Positions 32,356 through 43,884 of a stretch of DNA of 64,000 nt are shown one piece after another. Location: the NCBI GenBank assembly GCA_047967505.1, contig CM106540.1; one strand, given 5' to 3'. Within the stretch, counting starts at the first letter, position 1. Each line of letters begins with the position of its first letter. A model generated the notes under the pieces. It was given only the letters and a program-made list of their open reading frames with translations, was not told where the DNA came from and ran no database searches. The DNA is from Dipteris shenzhenensis (Eukaryota; Polypodiophyta; Polypodiopsida; Gleicheniales). The translations under genes and the position numbers were made by a program.

Positions 32356-33866
32356 GTGGAGATGGGGAAGGGGAACGGTGACAAGGCGAAAACACAAAAG
32401 CAACTCCATCTGGAGGACTTCAACAAATGCAGCAACCGGAGCAGTTTGACAATGGACAGCACCGCGGCCCAGAAGAAAGGGGCCCTATCAAAGCCCATGC
32501 CGCTCACCACATCCTCGACCTCTATGGTTACCACCACTATTTCACCACCATCATCCGCCTCATCATCTACGCCACCTCTCTCCTCCCCCTCTCCTACATC
32601 ATCATCACAGGTCTCCTCTCCAGTAGCCTCACCACTGGACCAGCCACGGCTCCACAGTACTTTCCCCTCGTATCACCTCTACCTCTCAGTCAGCCACCCT
32701 TCATCACCTCGTCCGACCTCGCTACTCCTACATATCACTCCCCCGCCCAGATCATACTGTCCCCACCCTCAGTACAACCTCAGCAGCCCACCTTCATTCC
32801 AACCCCTCTCGAGCTCCAGTTCCCGCCTGGACCAAGACATCTTAGGCCCCCGCCAGATGCTTGGGACTCCCTATTGGCTGAGATACACAACATCCGGGCC
32901 CGTCAGGCAAAGCTGACACATTACACCCAGAAGGCGGCCCGATACACCCAAGAGCGCATTATACACGAGCAGGGCACCCTTATCCAGGGACTCAGACACG
33001 ACATCACACAGCTTCGAGAGGAGTTCGGGTTCCTCAGAGCAGCGCCTAGAGAGACCCCAGTCACAGAGATGGAGGCACAGAGAGCCATGATACAGTCGGC
33101 TATAACACTAGGACCTCATCGGACCGACACAGGCCTGTTACACCATATGGACACGCGCTCGTTGATTTGGACAGGATGCATGATCTCATCATCTACAACG
33201 GGCTCGACCTATGGCCCTCCTCAGGTGGTTTTACTTGCTTCCCACACGGGGGGGCACTAGTGTAGTAGATTACATCATGGGATCCCCTACCTTCACTTCA
33301 TGTATCACCGACTTCACCGTAGCACCACTCCCTCTAGGAGCTGATCACACATACCTATTCTTCACTATCGCCACCCCATGCTTAGCCACACCACACGCAC
33401 CACATAGGAAGCACGACACCTACCATGACATACACTTTGATCACAGCCTCTCACCGGCCTACTCTGGATCACACCAGCTGCAAATAGAAACAGGGGGATG
33501 GAAAAAGATGCCAAGGGAGAGTAGAATATGCCAACTATGTGATCAAGGTATGGTTGAAACAGAAGAACACATGGTAATGATATGCCCTCACTATGCACAC
33601 ATTAGGGAAGAGTTCAATCACCTCCTTGAGGGACATAACAAACTGGCTGATTTGCTGCATAAAGGGTCACCTTCAGCTTTAGGAACATTTGTGTATAAGC
33701 TCTTCAAGCATAGGAATCCACCTGAATCCTAGAAGGTGGTTTCTCTTTCCACCCTCCCATCTTCGGGAGGAGCTTTCATGTACTTGTGATATTGTATTGC
33801 TCAGGTCCCATAGGCCGGTTTTGGTCTTCAGAGGACGATAATATATTCTTCTTCTTCTTCTTCTTC
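32356..33866 (+). pseudogene. LINE family R, copy 2: endonuclease C-terminus joined to zinc finger, RT deleted
   Basis: The 32427-33260 frame has a Pro/Ser-rich first half and a coiled-coil-like segment (WDSLLAEIHNIRARQAKLTH onward). A frame change leads to MHDLIIYNGLDLWPSSGGFT, CFPHGG, and after a G-run (33248-33254) to GTSVVDYIMGSPTFTSCITD and LPLGADHTYLFFTI, the C-terminal half of a LINE EEP endonuclease. About 45 codons later the same frame reads RESRICQLCDQGMVETEEHM and VMICPHYAHIREEF, the ORF2 zinc finger. No RT lies between. The 3' UTR ends CCCATAGGCCGGTTTTGG, then GGACGATAATATATTC(TTC)n. Confidence 0.7.
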
Positions 33867-33868
33867 TG
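33838..33868 (+). repeat. (TTC)n 3' tail of LINE family R
   Basis: AATATATTC followed by seven TTC units. The equivalent position in copy 1 is AATAAACTTTC plus (TTTC)n. Confidence 0.85.
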
Positions 33869-34227
33869 GACGCCTAAACAGACTCCTAACCTACATCGAT
33901 CACATACCACTCATAGAGGACGGTGAGCAAAGAGAAAAAGCGAGGAGAGAAGGCTTGTGTTTTGGATGCCTTCAGCCTTATCAGTGAAAAGATTATCCAC
34001 GAAACAAGGATCATCGGATGGCTGAGATGGTGATCTCAGAATGCGACGTGGAAATGGAGGGAAGTCCCAGAGCAGAACAGATGCAGCAGCGCAGAACAGA
34101 TGCAGATTCAGCTAGCGAGATCTTCTCAAAGGTCAGTACATGTTTTGTTATGTGTGGCTATTGCTAAGCTAGTAGCTAGTGCACTTGATAATGTCCTGTC
34201 AAAGCCCGCAGCAACGGGGTATACAGC

Positions 34228-34826
34228 CTTTAACGATACAGAGTTAATTAAGATGAAAGGGCAAGTAGCCAATCATGATGTCATTGTGTTGTTTAACTCA
34301 GCGAGCGTCAACACACAATGTAATTAACTCCAAGCTTGTAAAGAGGCTGAAATTAAAGACTAGCCCATTTGACTACACATATACAGTCAGAATGGCGGAC
34401 GGAAGTTCAACTGAAGTATGGGACCAAAGCGTTACCCAGTTGGAACTTCGAATTCAAGACTATGCTGAGAAGCTTGATTTTGAAATGACAAAGCTTGCTC
34501 ACGCAGACATAGCCCTGGGTAAGGCTTGGCATTCTAGGAAGAATCCAGCCATAGATTGAAAAAAGCACATTTATCAATTCAAGATGAATGATGTGCTGTA
34601 TGTCTTACGAGGTGAAAAAGATATACCTTAAGGACCGTTGGTTTCCCTAATGGAAGTTCGAAAAGCTCAAGAAGAGTTTTTGTTTCTTTGTACAGCATCG
34701 GTAGAGCCGATTAATGGTCCTTCAGCTAGCACTGATGTTACCCAAAATGGAAAGATGGCCAAGTTGGTTGGTCAAATAGCAGAGGAGTTCTCTGATTGTT
34801 TTAGGGATGAGTTACCTTATATTTAG
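34228..34826 (+). pseudogene. Element E protease region
   Basis: Aspartic protease remnant: ELIKMKGQVANHDVIVLFNS, where the family has FDSGASHNF. The catalytic Asp codon reads AAC (Asn), and a frameshift follows. The frame then gives LVKRLKLKTSPFDYTYTVRM and ADGSSTEVWDQSVTQLELRI, with a TGA at NPAID-stop-KKHI where Trp is expected. The part at 34638-34826 ends FSDCFRDELP, just before the missing RT. Confidence 0.75.
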
Positions 34827-35215
34827 GATTCATTATTACTCCTGAGGGGGTAGAAATGGATTCAAAGAAAGTGGCTGCGATACTGACTTGGCCTATCCCT
34901 CAGAGTTTGACCGCTTTGCGATCATTCTTGGGATTTGTCCAATTTTATCGAAGGCATATCAAAGGATATTCCGAAATAGTATCGCCATTGACTGATCTGA
35001 CCTCAAATAAAGTACCTTTTATATGGGGACAAAATCAACATGAGAGTTTTAACACCATAAAACAAGCTGTGGTCTCAGGACCAGTGTTAAAAATAGTTGA
35101 TCCCCAAAAACCATTTTTCCTTGAAACCGATGCAAGTGGCATTGCAATAGGAGCAGTTCTCCTCCAAGAGGGAAGGCCAGTAGTCTTTGAAAGCAAGAAG
35201 CTTTCTCCCTCTTAA
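34827..35215 (+). pseudogene. Element E RT remnant and RNase H start
   Basis: Resumes at FIITPEGVEMDSKKVAAILT, then RSFLGFVQFYRRHIKGYSEI and FFLETDASGIAIGAVLLQEG (RNase H Asp). The RT palm between DELP and YLGFIITPEG, including the catalytic DD, is deleted. A TAA ends this part at SPS-stop-RNWPTHE, where the family has Gln. Confidence 0.82.
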
Positions 35216-36604
35216 CGAAATTGGCCAACTCATGAATTAGAGTTGTATGCTATTATCCATGCTCTGAAAACATGGAGACATTATTTATATGGATCAAAGT
35301 TTTATGTTGATGTTGATCATGATACTCTGAAACATTTTTGTAAACAACCTGACTTGAGAGGCCGCCAAGCTAGGTGGGCAGAACTCATGCAAGAGTTTAA
35401 CTTGACGATTTGGTACCGAAGAGGAAAGAATAATAAAGTTGCTGATGCATTGTCACGCATTATGCATAATATGAGTTTCACAGTATTAGAGAGTGCTCTA
35501 ATGACCAAGATAGGAGAAACTCAAAAGAAGGACGAGTTCGTCCAAAGCCTTTGGCCTAAGGCTCATGTATTTAAACTTGGGGAAAAGGGTGACCTAGCAT
35601 CCAGAAAAGGCAAGACTTATGCAAGATATACCATAAGAGATGGTATGCTAAAAAGAAATGGCAAGGTAGTAGTACCTAATCAGAATGATCTCAGGCAGAG
35701 AGTCATTCAACAATGCCATGATAGCCCATGTGCGGGACATCCAGGAGTCGAGAAAACATATGATCTCATGAAGCAAGATTTCTTTTGGCCGAAAATGAAA
35801 AAACATATTCATGAATATGTGACACGTTGTTTTTCGTGTCAGGTAAGTAAGGCAGAGCGGGTGAAGCCACCCGGACTTTTACAACCTTTGGAAATACCAC
35901 TAAGTAGGTGGGAGAGCATTTCCATGGACTTTATTGTAGGTCTGCCTACGACACAAGGTGGATATGATTCTATCCTTGTGATAGTTGATCGTCTTACCAA
36001 GATGGCTCACTTCATTCCAACTAGAGAGTCTCTTAGTGCCCTGCAAGTGGCGGATTTATTTATTAAACATATATTTTGTTTGCATGGATTACCCAAATCC
36101 ATAGTGTCAGACAAGGATGTCAAATTTACCAGTCATTTTTCGACTGCAATGTTTGAGGCACTAAGGACTAAGTTGGGAATGAGTAGTGGGGATCATCCAA
36201 AAATGGATGGTCAGACAGAAAGAATCAACCAGATTTTAGAGGATATGCTTAGAGCATATGTGTCATTGAGGCAACATACATGGGATAAGTGGTTGCCACT
36301 GTTAGAATTTGCCTACAATGATAGAAAACATTCCTCTACAGGATTCAGTCCGTTTGAGCTAAACTATGGGTATAGACCCGCGAATCCAACTACAGTTGGA
36401 GTACCTCAGAAAGTACCTAGTGCCGCGAACTTTGTAATTCACATGCGGGAGATGCTAGCACTTGCGAGAGCTAACATCCGCCAAGCTATGGATAGAGCTA
36501 AGGCGTATGCGGATGAAAACAGATCCGTTAGAGAATTTGAGGAAGGAGAAAAAGTTTTTCTCAGAGTTCCTTCGTACTCTAAGTCTTTGACTGCAGGAGA
36601 GTAG
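35216..36604 (+). pseudogene. Element E RNase H end and integrase
   Basis: A long open stretch. RNase H: ALKTWRHYLYGSKFYVDVDH, LTIWYRRGKNNKVADALSRI. Integrase zinc finger: HPGVEKTYDLMKQDFFW..CFSCQ. Core: ISMDFIVGLP, SIVSDKDVKFTSHF and MDGQTERINQILEDMLRAYV, so all three catalytic acidic residues (D, D, E) are kept. It ends at a TAG after SYSKSLTAGE. Confidence 0.87.
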
Positions 36605-36973
36605 GCTAAGTTATCACCCCGATATTGTGGGCCGTGGTTAATTCTAAAAAGAATAGGCAAGGTGGCCTATAAATTAGAATTACCACAGGGTTGTAAGGTG
36701 CACCCAGTGTTTCATGTTTCTCGTTTAAAGAAATTTTTGCATACAGGTGACTCACTAATCGAGGGTGTTGTTTTGTTTCAGGAGATAGAGGATAATGCAA
36801 GAAGCAAACTAACGAGAATCCTGGACCGAGGAACAATGCAAGTACGCAATCGGAAGATACCCACGGTGTTGGTTGCATGGCATGGTTTGCCTCTATCGGA
36901 AGCTACCTGGGAATCCGTATACCAGCTACGGAAATTGTTCCCAGACTTTATCATCGAGGACGCTGATGCTTGA
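36605..36973 (+). pseudogene. Element E integrase tail and chromodomain
   Basis: KLSPRYCGPWLILKRIGKVA and YKLELPQGCKVHPVFHVSRL are followed by a chromodomain (TRILDRGTMQVRNRKIPTVL, VAWHGLPLSEATWES). Chromodomains guide integration toward marked chromatin. Terminal stop at 36971-36973. Confidence 0.87.
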
Positions 36974-36985
36974 AGAGGAAAGGAA

Positions 36986-37750
36986 TGTTACGCTCAAGTT
37001 GAGGCAACATGACCTCGGAAGGGTCAGTCGACATTTTCCTTTAAAGGATCAATGTTTGTATTATATTTGTTTGGGCTTCACGTAAATGATTAAAAAGGAA
37101 TCAAGGTCAAGGTCCTTGGTGAGGGTGACATGGCACAAGACTAGGTGAATCTAAGGCTAAGGGGTCTAAATGCATAAAATGAGCCAAGGAGCAAATGATT
37201 CAATGATATCCCAAGAGAGGGGTAAATGATGATGCTCTCAAATGTAGACATGTGGCATACTAGATCCATCTAGGGCATTTTGGGGCTTGGTGGAATTGGC
37301 AAGCTGAGCCTTCACGTTGTTGACCATTCTGTAGTTTTGCTACCACCGAGGTTGGCTGGGAGGAAAAATTCGAGTGCCTGCCCCATGATTGATTGCTAAA
37401 CTGATGATGTGAAGCGAGTTAAAGAGAGTGATCGTAATACCTTCCCCTTCTCCATGCTCAATCTAGAGGATGAGGGAAAGCCTGCAAATGGAAGCCATCC
37501 TCTCCTCTAAGGTTGAGCTCCCTTCCACCCAATCTCGTCCTCCTTGAGCCTCCACTCTGCTTTGCCACGTCCTCATCAACTTCCTCCACACCCTCTAACT
37601 TCTTCTCCATTTGCCCCCTCTCTGCCCGAATGATGGAGGGTCGAATTCATCTCCTACGCTTCCCCCTTGCCTGAGCCCTCTTAGCTGGAGGTTTCTCATT
37701 CTAGGACGCACGTCTAGACCGGCCTATGCTCCAAATTTTCGCCTATAACA
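36986..37750 (+). mobile_element. Element E, likely 3' LTR
   Basis: Starts TGTTACGCTC directly after the polypurine tract. The right edge TATAACA is chosen because it mirrors the start; no second LTR confirms it. Confidence 0.45.
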
Positions 37751-38361
37751 CTCGCATTGCACGAAACTATCGTTGGCACGCCGCTTGTCCTATCTCTCTG
37801 CTGGAGCGACCATTCTCTAATTTTACAAGACCTTTGCCAATGACTTTTGTTGTGGAGCAGGGAAGTGTACATCGCTTTTTGTGGCTCAGGTCATTAACAC
37901 ACGGTCTCTCATCACAGGCTGCATGTGCGAGCTTAACAGCAGTCTTTTATTGCAGCATATATACTGTGTTGAAAGCTCTAGGATTATGCCTAGGTTATAT
38001 CTGAAGGATGAGATTGTATTTTACTTCAGCATAGACCTCATGCCAAACCTTCAAAGGCACTTAAGCCAGCAGTAAGATTTCCTGGGCCGCACAAGAGAAT
38101 GGGTGTGGATTCTTACAGACCTGGTAAATGTTTGCATAGTATTTTTGCATTCAAATTGGAGGGAAATTTCCTCTTTCTAGTGGGGGAGAAGGTGATTCCT
38201 AGAGACTCTTGAGACTATTGAGATAGACCATCAGATACATTACCTTATGCTATCTCATTTTTATTTATGCATATTATACCGATAGGCAAAGCTCAAAAGT
38301 CCCTTCAAGGGGTTGAACTAATTTGAGGCCCCAAAACAAAGTTTTATAGAAAAGAGATCAC
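37751..38361. other. Intron 3 near exon 3, unassigned
   Basis: No element recognised. It directly follows the exon 3 donor on the minus strand. Confidence 0.5.
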
Positions 38362-38434
38362 CTGTCTGTATTCAGAGTTCTGAAAATTACACGCTCCACT
38401 CCATAAGGAATACGTAGGGCTTGCATTGCTTCAG
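38362..38434 (-). CDS. Cyclase-like gene, exon 3
   Basis: A 73-nt exon lying 16.85 kb downstream of exon 2, past a triple-nested transposon block. The acceptor is a pyrimidine-rich stretch ending TTGTAG and the donor is GTGATCTC. It encodes AEAMQALRIPYGVERVIF followed by RTLNTD and the first two bases of Arg. In the family this is the segment between the VDVPRD strand and the DTSYVGF segment. The first two bases complete the Ala codon opened by exon 2. No stop is present. The coding sequence is intact despite its surroundings, which argues that the gene is still selected. Confidence 0.9.
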
Positions 38435-38820
38435 CTACAATGACAAGGAAAAAAGTCAACACTGATATTAGAAATCCTATATTTAGCTAATTTCCATAGG
38501 CACCATTTTCAGACTATTTCGAGCAATCAACCAGAACACGTTATTTACATGGAAGAAAGCATTAGCATATGTCGGAATATCCATATATCTGTAAAAATAC
38601 ATGTTTGCAAGGGAAAGCATGAATCATAGCATGCATGAGCGCAAAGTAAGCGAGTTCCTGCAACAGTCCTTCTCGAATATTATATAAGGTGCTTCAAAGC
38701 GAATGTACTTCAAGTTGATGTCCAAACTTCAATGCAAAATGCAAAGCCGATTGCCAATGCAAAGATTTTTTTTCCCCCTGGAACAGACTTCTATTAAGTA
38801 TGACCCCTAATACCGACACC

Positions 38821-39180
38821 TCCTCTCACCAACCCATTCTGGAGTTTTGGCCAACACCCACACATCAATGCAGGTGCTCCATTAGGTCCCACTGAGAAGC
38901 ACTCAGGAACAACTTGGAGACGTCCTCAATCATTGGTCTTTGGAACCTCAAGTTGTGGTCCCATGCAAGCAAATCATCTAGATACATAGGAACAATCCCG
39001 GTAGCGAAAAAGGTCTATGGCACCACCAATCTTGATCACCAACCTGCCAGTGTTCTCGAGCAATCTAAAGATAGCTTGTATCCTGCCCAATACCATGCTT
39101 TGAAGGTCTGTTTCAATCTATCTTCACTCTGGCAATGTCTGCAACCAAGTGCTCTACCTGAACAATGAAATCACTGTGGC
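38821..39180 (+). repeat. Degenerate relative of the element A internal region
   Basis: Shares with 20152-20520 the opening ACACC(T/C)CCTCTCACCAAC, the block GGCACCACCA..CTTGATCACC..CTGCC, CTCGAGCAATC, and CCATGCTTTGA(A/G)G..CTG(C/T)TTCAA followed by TGGCAA(T/G)GTCTGCAAC. Order and spacing are kept. No LTR is visible nearby, so this is a fragment of the same family or of its parent. Confidence 0.6.
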
Positions 39181-39544
39181 TTAGGAGCGGTAGGGCGGAC
39201 TATGTGGATCATGTATGGTGATAAGGTCAAGTGTGAGCTAACCTTTTCCGAGCGCAGGCAGATTGTTGATTACCATCAAAGTGCATAGTGCCCTCCCCCA
39301 AGCCACTCAACAAAGGTATTTATTGGCCCTTGTAGACAGCTACCCGTTTGGGAGTAGCATACCACGAGTTCTTGACTTGGACCCACAGGTTTGGTGTGGT
39401 AGCAGTGATGCCCCTCTCGAGGTGACAAGCGGATTGGGATTACTCGTCCTAAAAACCAAATTTCAAGGGTGGGACGCTCAAAGCATCCTTCATAGGCCTC
39501 TAGTTCTAGGAGGGCTTTGTTCTCCTCCCGTCATCCCTCTCTAT

Positions 39545-40260
39545 GAGTTGAATAGTAGTGAGCTGGAACGTGCACAGTTTTCACAATCAAGTGCGTAACA
39601 AGCCCTAGTGGCAACTAATCCTAAGACAGGAGTTGTAATGTGCCCTTGTTGGGCACACAACAAATGTTTTAAGGACCCAGGAGCATATATCCTCGGTAGC
39701 AATATCAAGAGGTACAGTCACATAATCCCAAGACGTGGTCTTGCCCCAACAGTAGGACACAGTGGCGGAGTATGCATCTCTGTGGGACAAGCCCTAGGTT
39801 TGGAGTAGTTTGACCAAGAAGAACTGATAGGGGAAAGAGCTATGTAATTGGGTATACGGGCCAAGGATCTCTGCATTGGAATCCTCAATGTTTATGCACA
39901 GGCATGTCACTAGCAAATAGAGTGTCTTGCAGAGGAGACTTCAACAATGTGAAGTTTGAGGAGGACAAGTAGGGAGGGGCGTCCTTCTCTATCATGGCAA
40001 CAACAGAGAGAGGCATGTGGCAGCAGTTTATTTTCTCTACGCGCAGTCGGAATGCTTGGCAGGAGACCGAGTTACTAAGCTCCCAGGCAGCCTCTCCTTC
40101 TCCTTTGGTCACAGTGGTTTGCTAGAGCAGCTGGACAGATTCCATGTTACATATTAGGCTTTGCATAGACGGTGATCCACAAGCATCTCCCTTAGGCACA
40201 ACCATGTCCAACCATTCTCCCATTGTTATGCATTTGGAGCAGCATCGGTCTAGCTCCCCC
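39545..40260 (+). pseudogene. LINE-2 EEP endonuclease
   Basis: Degenerate endonuclease spread over three frames: IVVSWNVHSFHNQVRNK, VVMCPCWAHNKCFKDPGAYI, VGHSGGVCISVGQALGLE, LCIGILNVYAQ, then RGDFNNVKFEEDK (GDFN motif), LEQLDRFHVTY and SNHSPIVMHLEQH (SDHSPI motif). It belongs with the RT at 41.1 kb. Confidence 0.75.
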
Positions 40261-41089
40261 CAGTGCGGAGTGAGGAAACCTGACGCATTGTTTTAGGAGG
40301 AGGAGGTTCAGTATGATTTAGCTCATATTTGGACCACAGATGAGGCCAGTCCGTAGGATGGATGGACCCATTGAGGCCATTTGAAAAAGTAGCTCAGAGA
40401 TGCAAACCCAGGCTTTGAGGGGGGCCATTAGGAGAGGCCTAGCTTCATAGAGTGGTTGAGGAAGCAGGAAGCATACTCCCATTGGCTCATTGATAGATAT
40501 GAGAGTGCTCGATTGTCCCTTTAGCAGACTTAGGCCAAACAGGTGTAACATTTGTAACATTCCTCACAGGCTCGTTTGGTACAGCAAGAAGATAGGATGG
40601 CGGGCCACTTTTATCACACAATGTGTCCATGTTCAGCTAGGGCATAGCTTCAGAGGCTGCGAAAGGGGGGGGGGAGACAGCTTCACTCAAATACCTAGAA
40701 GATTCTAGAGCTGTCCACAGCTTTCTACAGCTAGCTTTTCCAAGTAAAGGAGAAGACCCCAAAGATGCGGGTGGTAAGGGAGGAGGTGTGGGCCACAACC
40801 CTTATGTGGGTCTTTCTGCATATGATGAGGCAATTGGGAAACACCCTTCATGGTTGTGGAGCTTTTAGAGGACCACAAGGCCCTCCCGGTGCGGAAATGC
40901 CCAAGGAAAGACGGCACCTTTTGGGAGCATGGAGATCCCCTTCATGGATGAGGACCTTGTGGAGGTCCAGAAGGCCCTCTTGGTGCAAAAGTGCCCCAAC
41001 GAATGATTGTCTCTCCCCAATCTACATCCGCACTTTTTGGGAGCATGAGGCCACCAGCCTCTCGTCCCTAGATGGATTTGTGCAATCCC
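40261..41089 (+). pseudogene. LINE-2 spacer between endonuclease and RT
   Basis: Poorly conserved linker with many stops, including EVWATTLMWVFLHMMRQLGN. It is assigned to LINE-2 by position only. A G-run lies near 40667-40675. Confidence 0.45.
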
Positions 41090-42467
41090 AAAGGGAGGCA
41101 ATAGGACCAATATTCAACAAGGGTACCCAATTACTCTCCTCAACATCGCATTCAAGATCCTGGCCAAGGTCTTGAGTTTACATTTGTGCCCATACCTTCC
41201 AAATATCGTTCACAACATGTAGAGCAGATTTTGTTCAAGAGGGAGCATTCTAGACAACATCTTCACATTCTGGTAAGCCACAAAGTGGGCGCGTCAAGAG
41301 GCTCAGCCGCTAGCAATTGTTCTTGGATTTTGAAAAGGCCTACGACAAGGTGTGCTGGGCCTTCTTGGAGGGGACCATGAGGAGATTAGGCTCTCAAAGC
41401 AGTGGATACGGGGGGTATTGGCCCTATATGCAGGCAACTCCAACCAAATGTTGATTGTTGGGAGGTCTTCTCTCTCTCTCGCTCAATGAGGCAGGGCTGC
41501 CCTCTAACCCCCTTCCTATGCTTGTTTCTGGCAGAGGCTATGGGACTGCGCTTGCTAATCCATCAAGGATGAGGAGCTCTTGGATTCAGAGCTCGACGGC
41601 ACGGCTGATAGCCTAGAGAGGATGAGAAGCTCTTGGATTCAAAGCTCAAGGGCACGGCTGATAGCCTAGAGAGGGTGCAGCACCTTCTAGAGAACTGTTG
41701 GAGGACTACTAGAGCAAAGATCGTCGACTAGAATAAATCAGTCAGCTTCTTCACATCATTCGAGGAAGCGCTCACTTAGGGGGTTGATCTTGGCTTCAGA
41801 GGGATACCCCGTAGCTAGGCAACACACTATCTAGGATGCTAGGTGGGTTTGGAGTGGTTTAGCGGATCAGCATATAGCTCCGGTCCTAGAGAGTGCGCAA
41901 GAAGCTAGCTCTGCCAAGATTTCCCTCACAAGTCAAGAGAAGAAGGTTGGTTTGAAACTTCCTATGGGTAGGCTTGGATGGCACACGGATTCCCCAGGCA
42001 TGAGTCGCCTGGCAAACATTGATCCTCCCCCACGTAGAGGGAGGGCTGAGCATTATAGACCTAGAGATGTAGAGTAGGGCCCTCTTGGGCAAGCTCGTCA
42101 TTAGAGATCTCACATTGTACACAGAGCCTTGGTAGCCGTCTCTCAGGTGGATTTTCTAGGAGGCTCCCCCTCATAGAAAAGGAGTTGCCGTTGATGCGAA
42201 GGATGATGAGGGTGTGGCAACACCTCTCACCCGGCCTCATTTGGGCTACCCCACAGTGCAAGGAAGAGATCGAGAGCCAACACTTGATTTGGCATCCAGA
42301 GGTCCAAGGGCACATGTTAGGCCACCGCATGCACATTAGCTGGACATTGCGGTACAGGGCCTGCTTGCTCCTTGGGAGCTTGGCTCGGCCTTCTTGAGCA
42401 TGACAGAGCGGCTCCAAGTAATGGCTCAATTGAGGGGTACACCCATGGAGATAGATGTCGCCATCCC
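41090..42467 (+). pseudogene. LINE-2 reverse transcriptase, 5' of element C
   Basis: Motifs read across frames are ITLLNIAFKILAKVL, LFLDFEKAYDKVCWAFLEGT (catalytic Asp region), MRQGCPLTPFLCLFLAEAMG (motif B), ATHYLGC and GGLSIIDLEM*SRALLGKLV. A 53-bp tandem duplication (41568 and 41621) lies where the FADD box would be. The element breaks off at 42467, where element C is inserted, and resumes at 53267. Confidence 0.75.
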
Positions 42468-42945
42468 TGTAGAGAAGGGGGTAGGGACAGATTTGGAGAA
42501 AGGGGAATAGCGGAGCAAAAGGGAGAGAGAGAGGGGAAGAGGGAGAGCAAGGGTAGGAGAGAGAGAATGAGGTAGGAAAGAGAGGGAGAGATTGAGAGTG
42601 AGTAGGGAAGAGAGAGAGTGTGTGAGTGAGCATAGGTAGGAAGGAGGAAGGGAGAGTAGATAGGTTTAGATGTCATATCAAAAAGTACATAGTAGAGGGT
42701 GGATGGAGACTTATATAGTCCCTCCACATTTTCCACCGAATGAGGTAGGAAAGAGAGGGAGAGATTTAGAGTGAGTAGAGAAGAGAGAGAGTGTGTGAGT
42801 GAGCATAGGCGAGGAAGGGAGAGTAGATAGGATTAGATGTCACATCAAAAAGTACATAGTAGAGGGTGGATGGAGACTTATATAGTCCCTCCACATTTTC
42901 CACCTAAAGGGCCTCTAACTTGGCCTCTTTTTCCCCTTCATTACA
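42468..42945 (-). mobile_element. Element C 3' LTR with internal duplication
   Basis: 478 bp against 319 bp in the partner. The excess is a 173-bp tandem duplication (GAATGAGGTAGGAAAGAGAG at 42565 and 42738), which also doubles the minus-strand TATA box (GACTATATAAGTC). Confidence 0.9.
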
Positions 42946-42979
42946 ACAATCCCTTCCCATAGAATTTTGCCCTCAAACT

Positions 42980-43884
42980 TTCATATGCGGGCTATCAAAT
43001 AGGTGCAGCAAACAGCAAATAATAATTAGCCTGGTAGGAGATAGGGGTTGTCCTGACAATGCTCTCTGGCTGCCATGAGTTCTCATCCTCAAGGAGTTCC
43101 TGCCACTTGATAAGATACTCGGTGTAGACTTTGTTTCAGAGTACGTGATCCCTGAAACCCATGATGTGCTCCGGAACATAGATTATGTGGCCCTCCTCAT
43201 CCATAGGTGGTAGCTCAGGAAGGACTTGGACATGCTGTCCGACATGTGGCTTCAGCAAGGATACATGGAAAACATTATGAATCCTAGAGGTCCTGGGTAG
43301 CTCCAACTCATACGCCACCTCACCAACTTTGCGGATAATCCTGTAGGGACCGTAATACCTGTGAGCAAGCTTCGTGTTGGTGTTACCCTTCAGCGAGGCA
43401 TAACGGTTCTTATGGAGGCATAAGTGCACATAATCCCCTTCTTCAAAAGACAGATACCTCCTGCGTTCATGAACTGCCAAGCAACTTGTGATGCTGAATA
43501 ACGGGTCTTAGTGGGTATGAAATGGGCCTGCTTTGTCATTCTGTCAACCACCACAAAAATGCTATTCCATCCCCGCTCTGTGGAAGGCAACCCTGTGATG
43601 AAATCCATAACAATGTGAGTCCATTTGCCTTCTGGAATAAGTAATGGCTGCAAGAGACCCGCGGGTAACTGGCTGTCCACTTTATTTTGCTGGCAGGGCA
43701 AACATTCACTGAAAAATTTAACTACATCCCACCACAAGCCATCAAAGATAAAGCTCTGTTTGACCTTTTCATATGTCTTAGTAATACCCGCATGTCCTAC
43801 CATAGGAGATGAGTGCATTTCCTGTAAGACCAGCAGTCGGTACTTTGAATCTGACACCAAATAAATTCTGTCCTTCCACCACAA
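42980..43884 (-). pseudogene. Element C integrase (core-deleted) and chromodomain
   Basis: The zinc-finger part HAGITKTYEKVKQSFIFDGL..CLPCQQ and IVMDFITGLPSTERGWNSIF (first Asp) are present. After SASQVAWQFMN the frame jumps to the C-terminal HERRRYLSFEEGDYVHLCL, so the part with the second Asp and the Glu is missing. The tail RIIRKVGEVAYELELPRTSR leads to a chromodomain interrupted by TGA (FRDHVL-stop-NKVYTEYLIKWQE), a likely CGA-to-TGA change. Confidence 0.83.

Larger units (their letters stand above)
34100..37750 (+). mobile_element. Element E, Ty3/gypsy chromovirus, 5'-truncated and RT-deleted
   Basis: Order is protease, RT/RNase H, integrase, chromodomain, 3' LTR. There is no gag or 5' LTR. 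The chromodomain ends at 36973 and is followed by the purine tract GAAGAGGAAAGGAA (36972-36985). A likely 3' LTR starts TGTTACGCTC at 36986 and may end TATAACA at 37750. It lies antisense to the cyclase gene. Confidence 0.85.

Noticed and set aside
36606-36878. 90-codon minus-strand ORF
   Set aside because: Shadow of the element E integrase tail and chromodomain.
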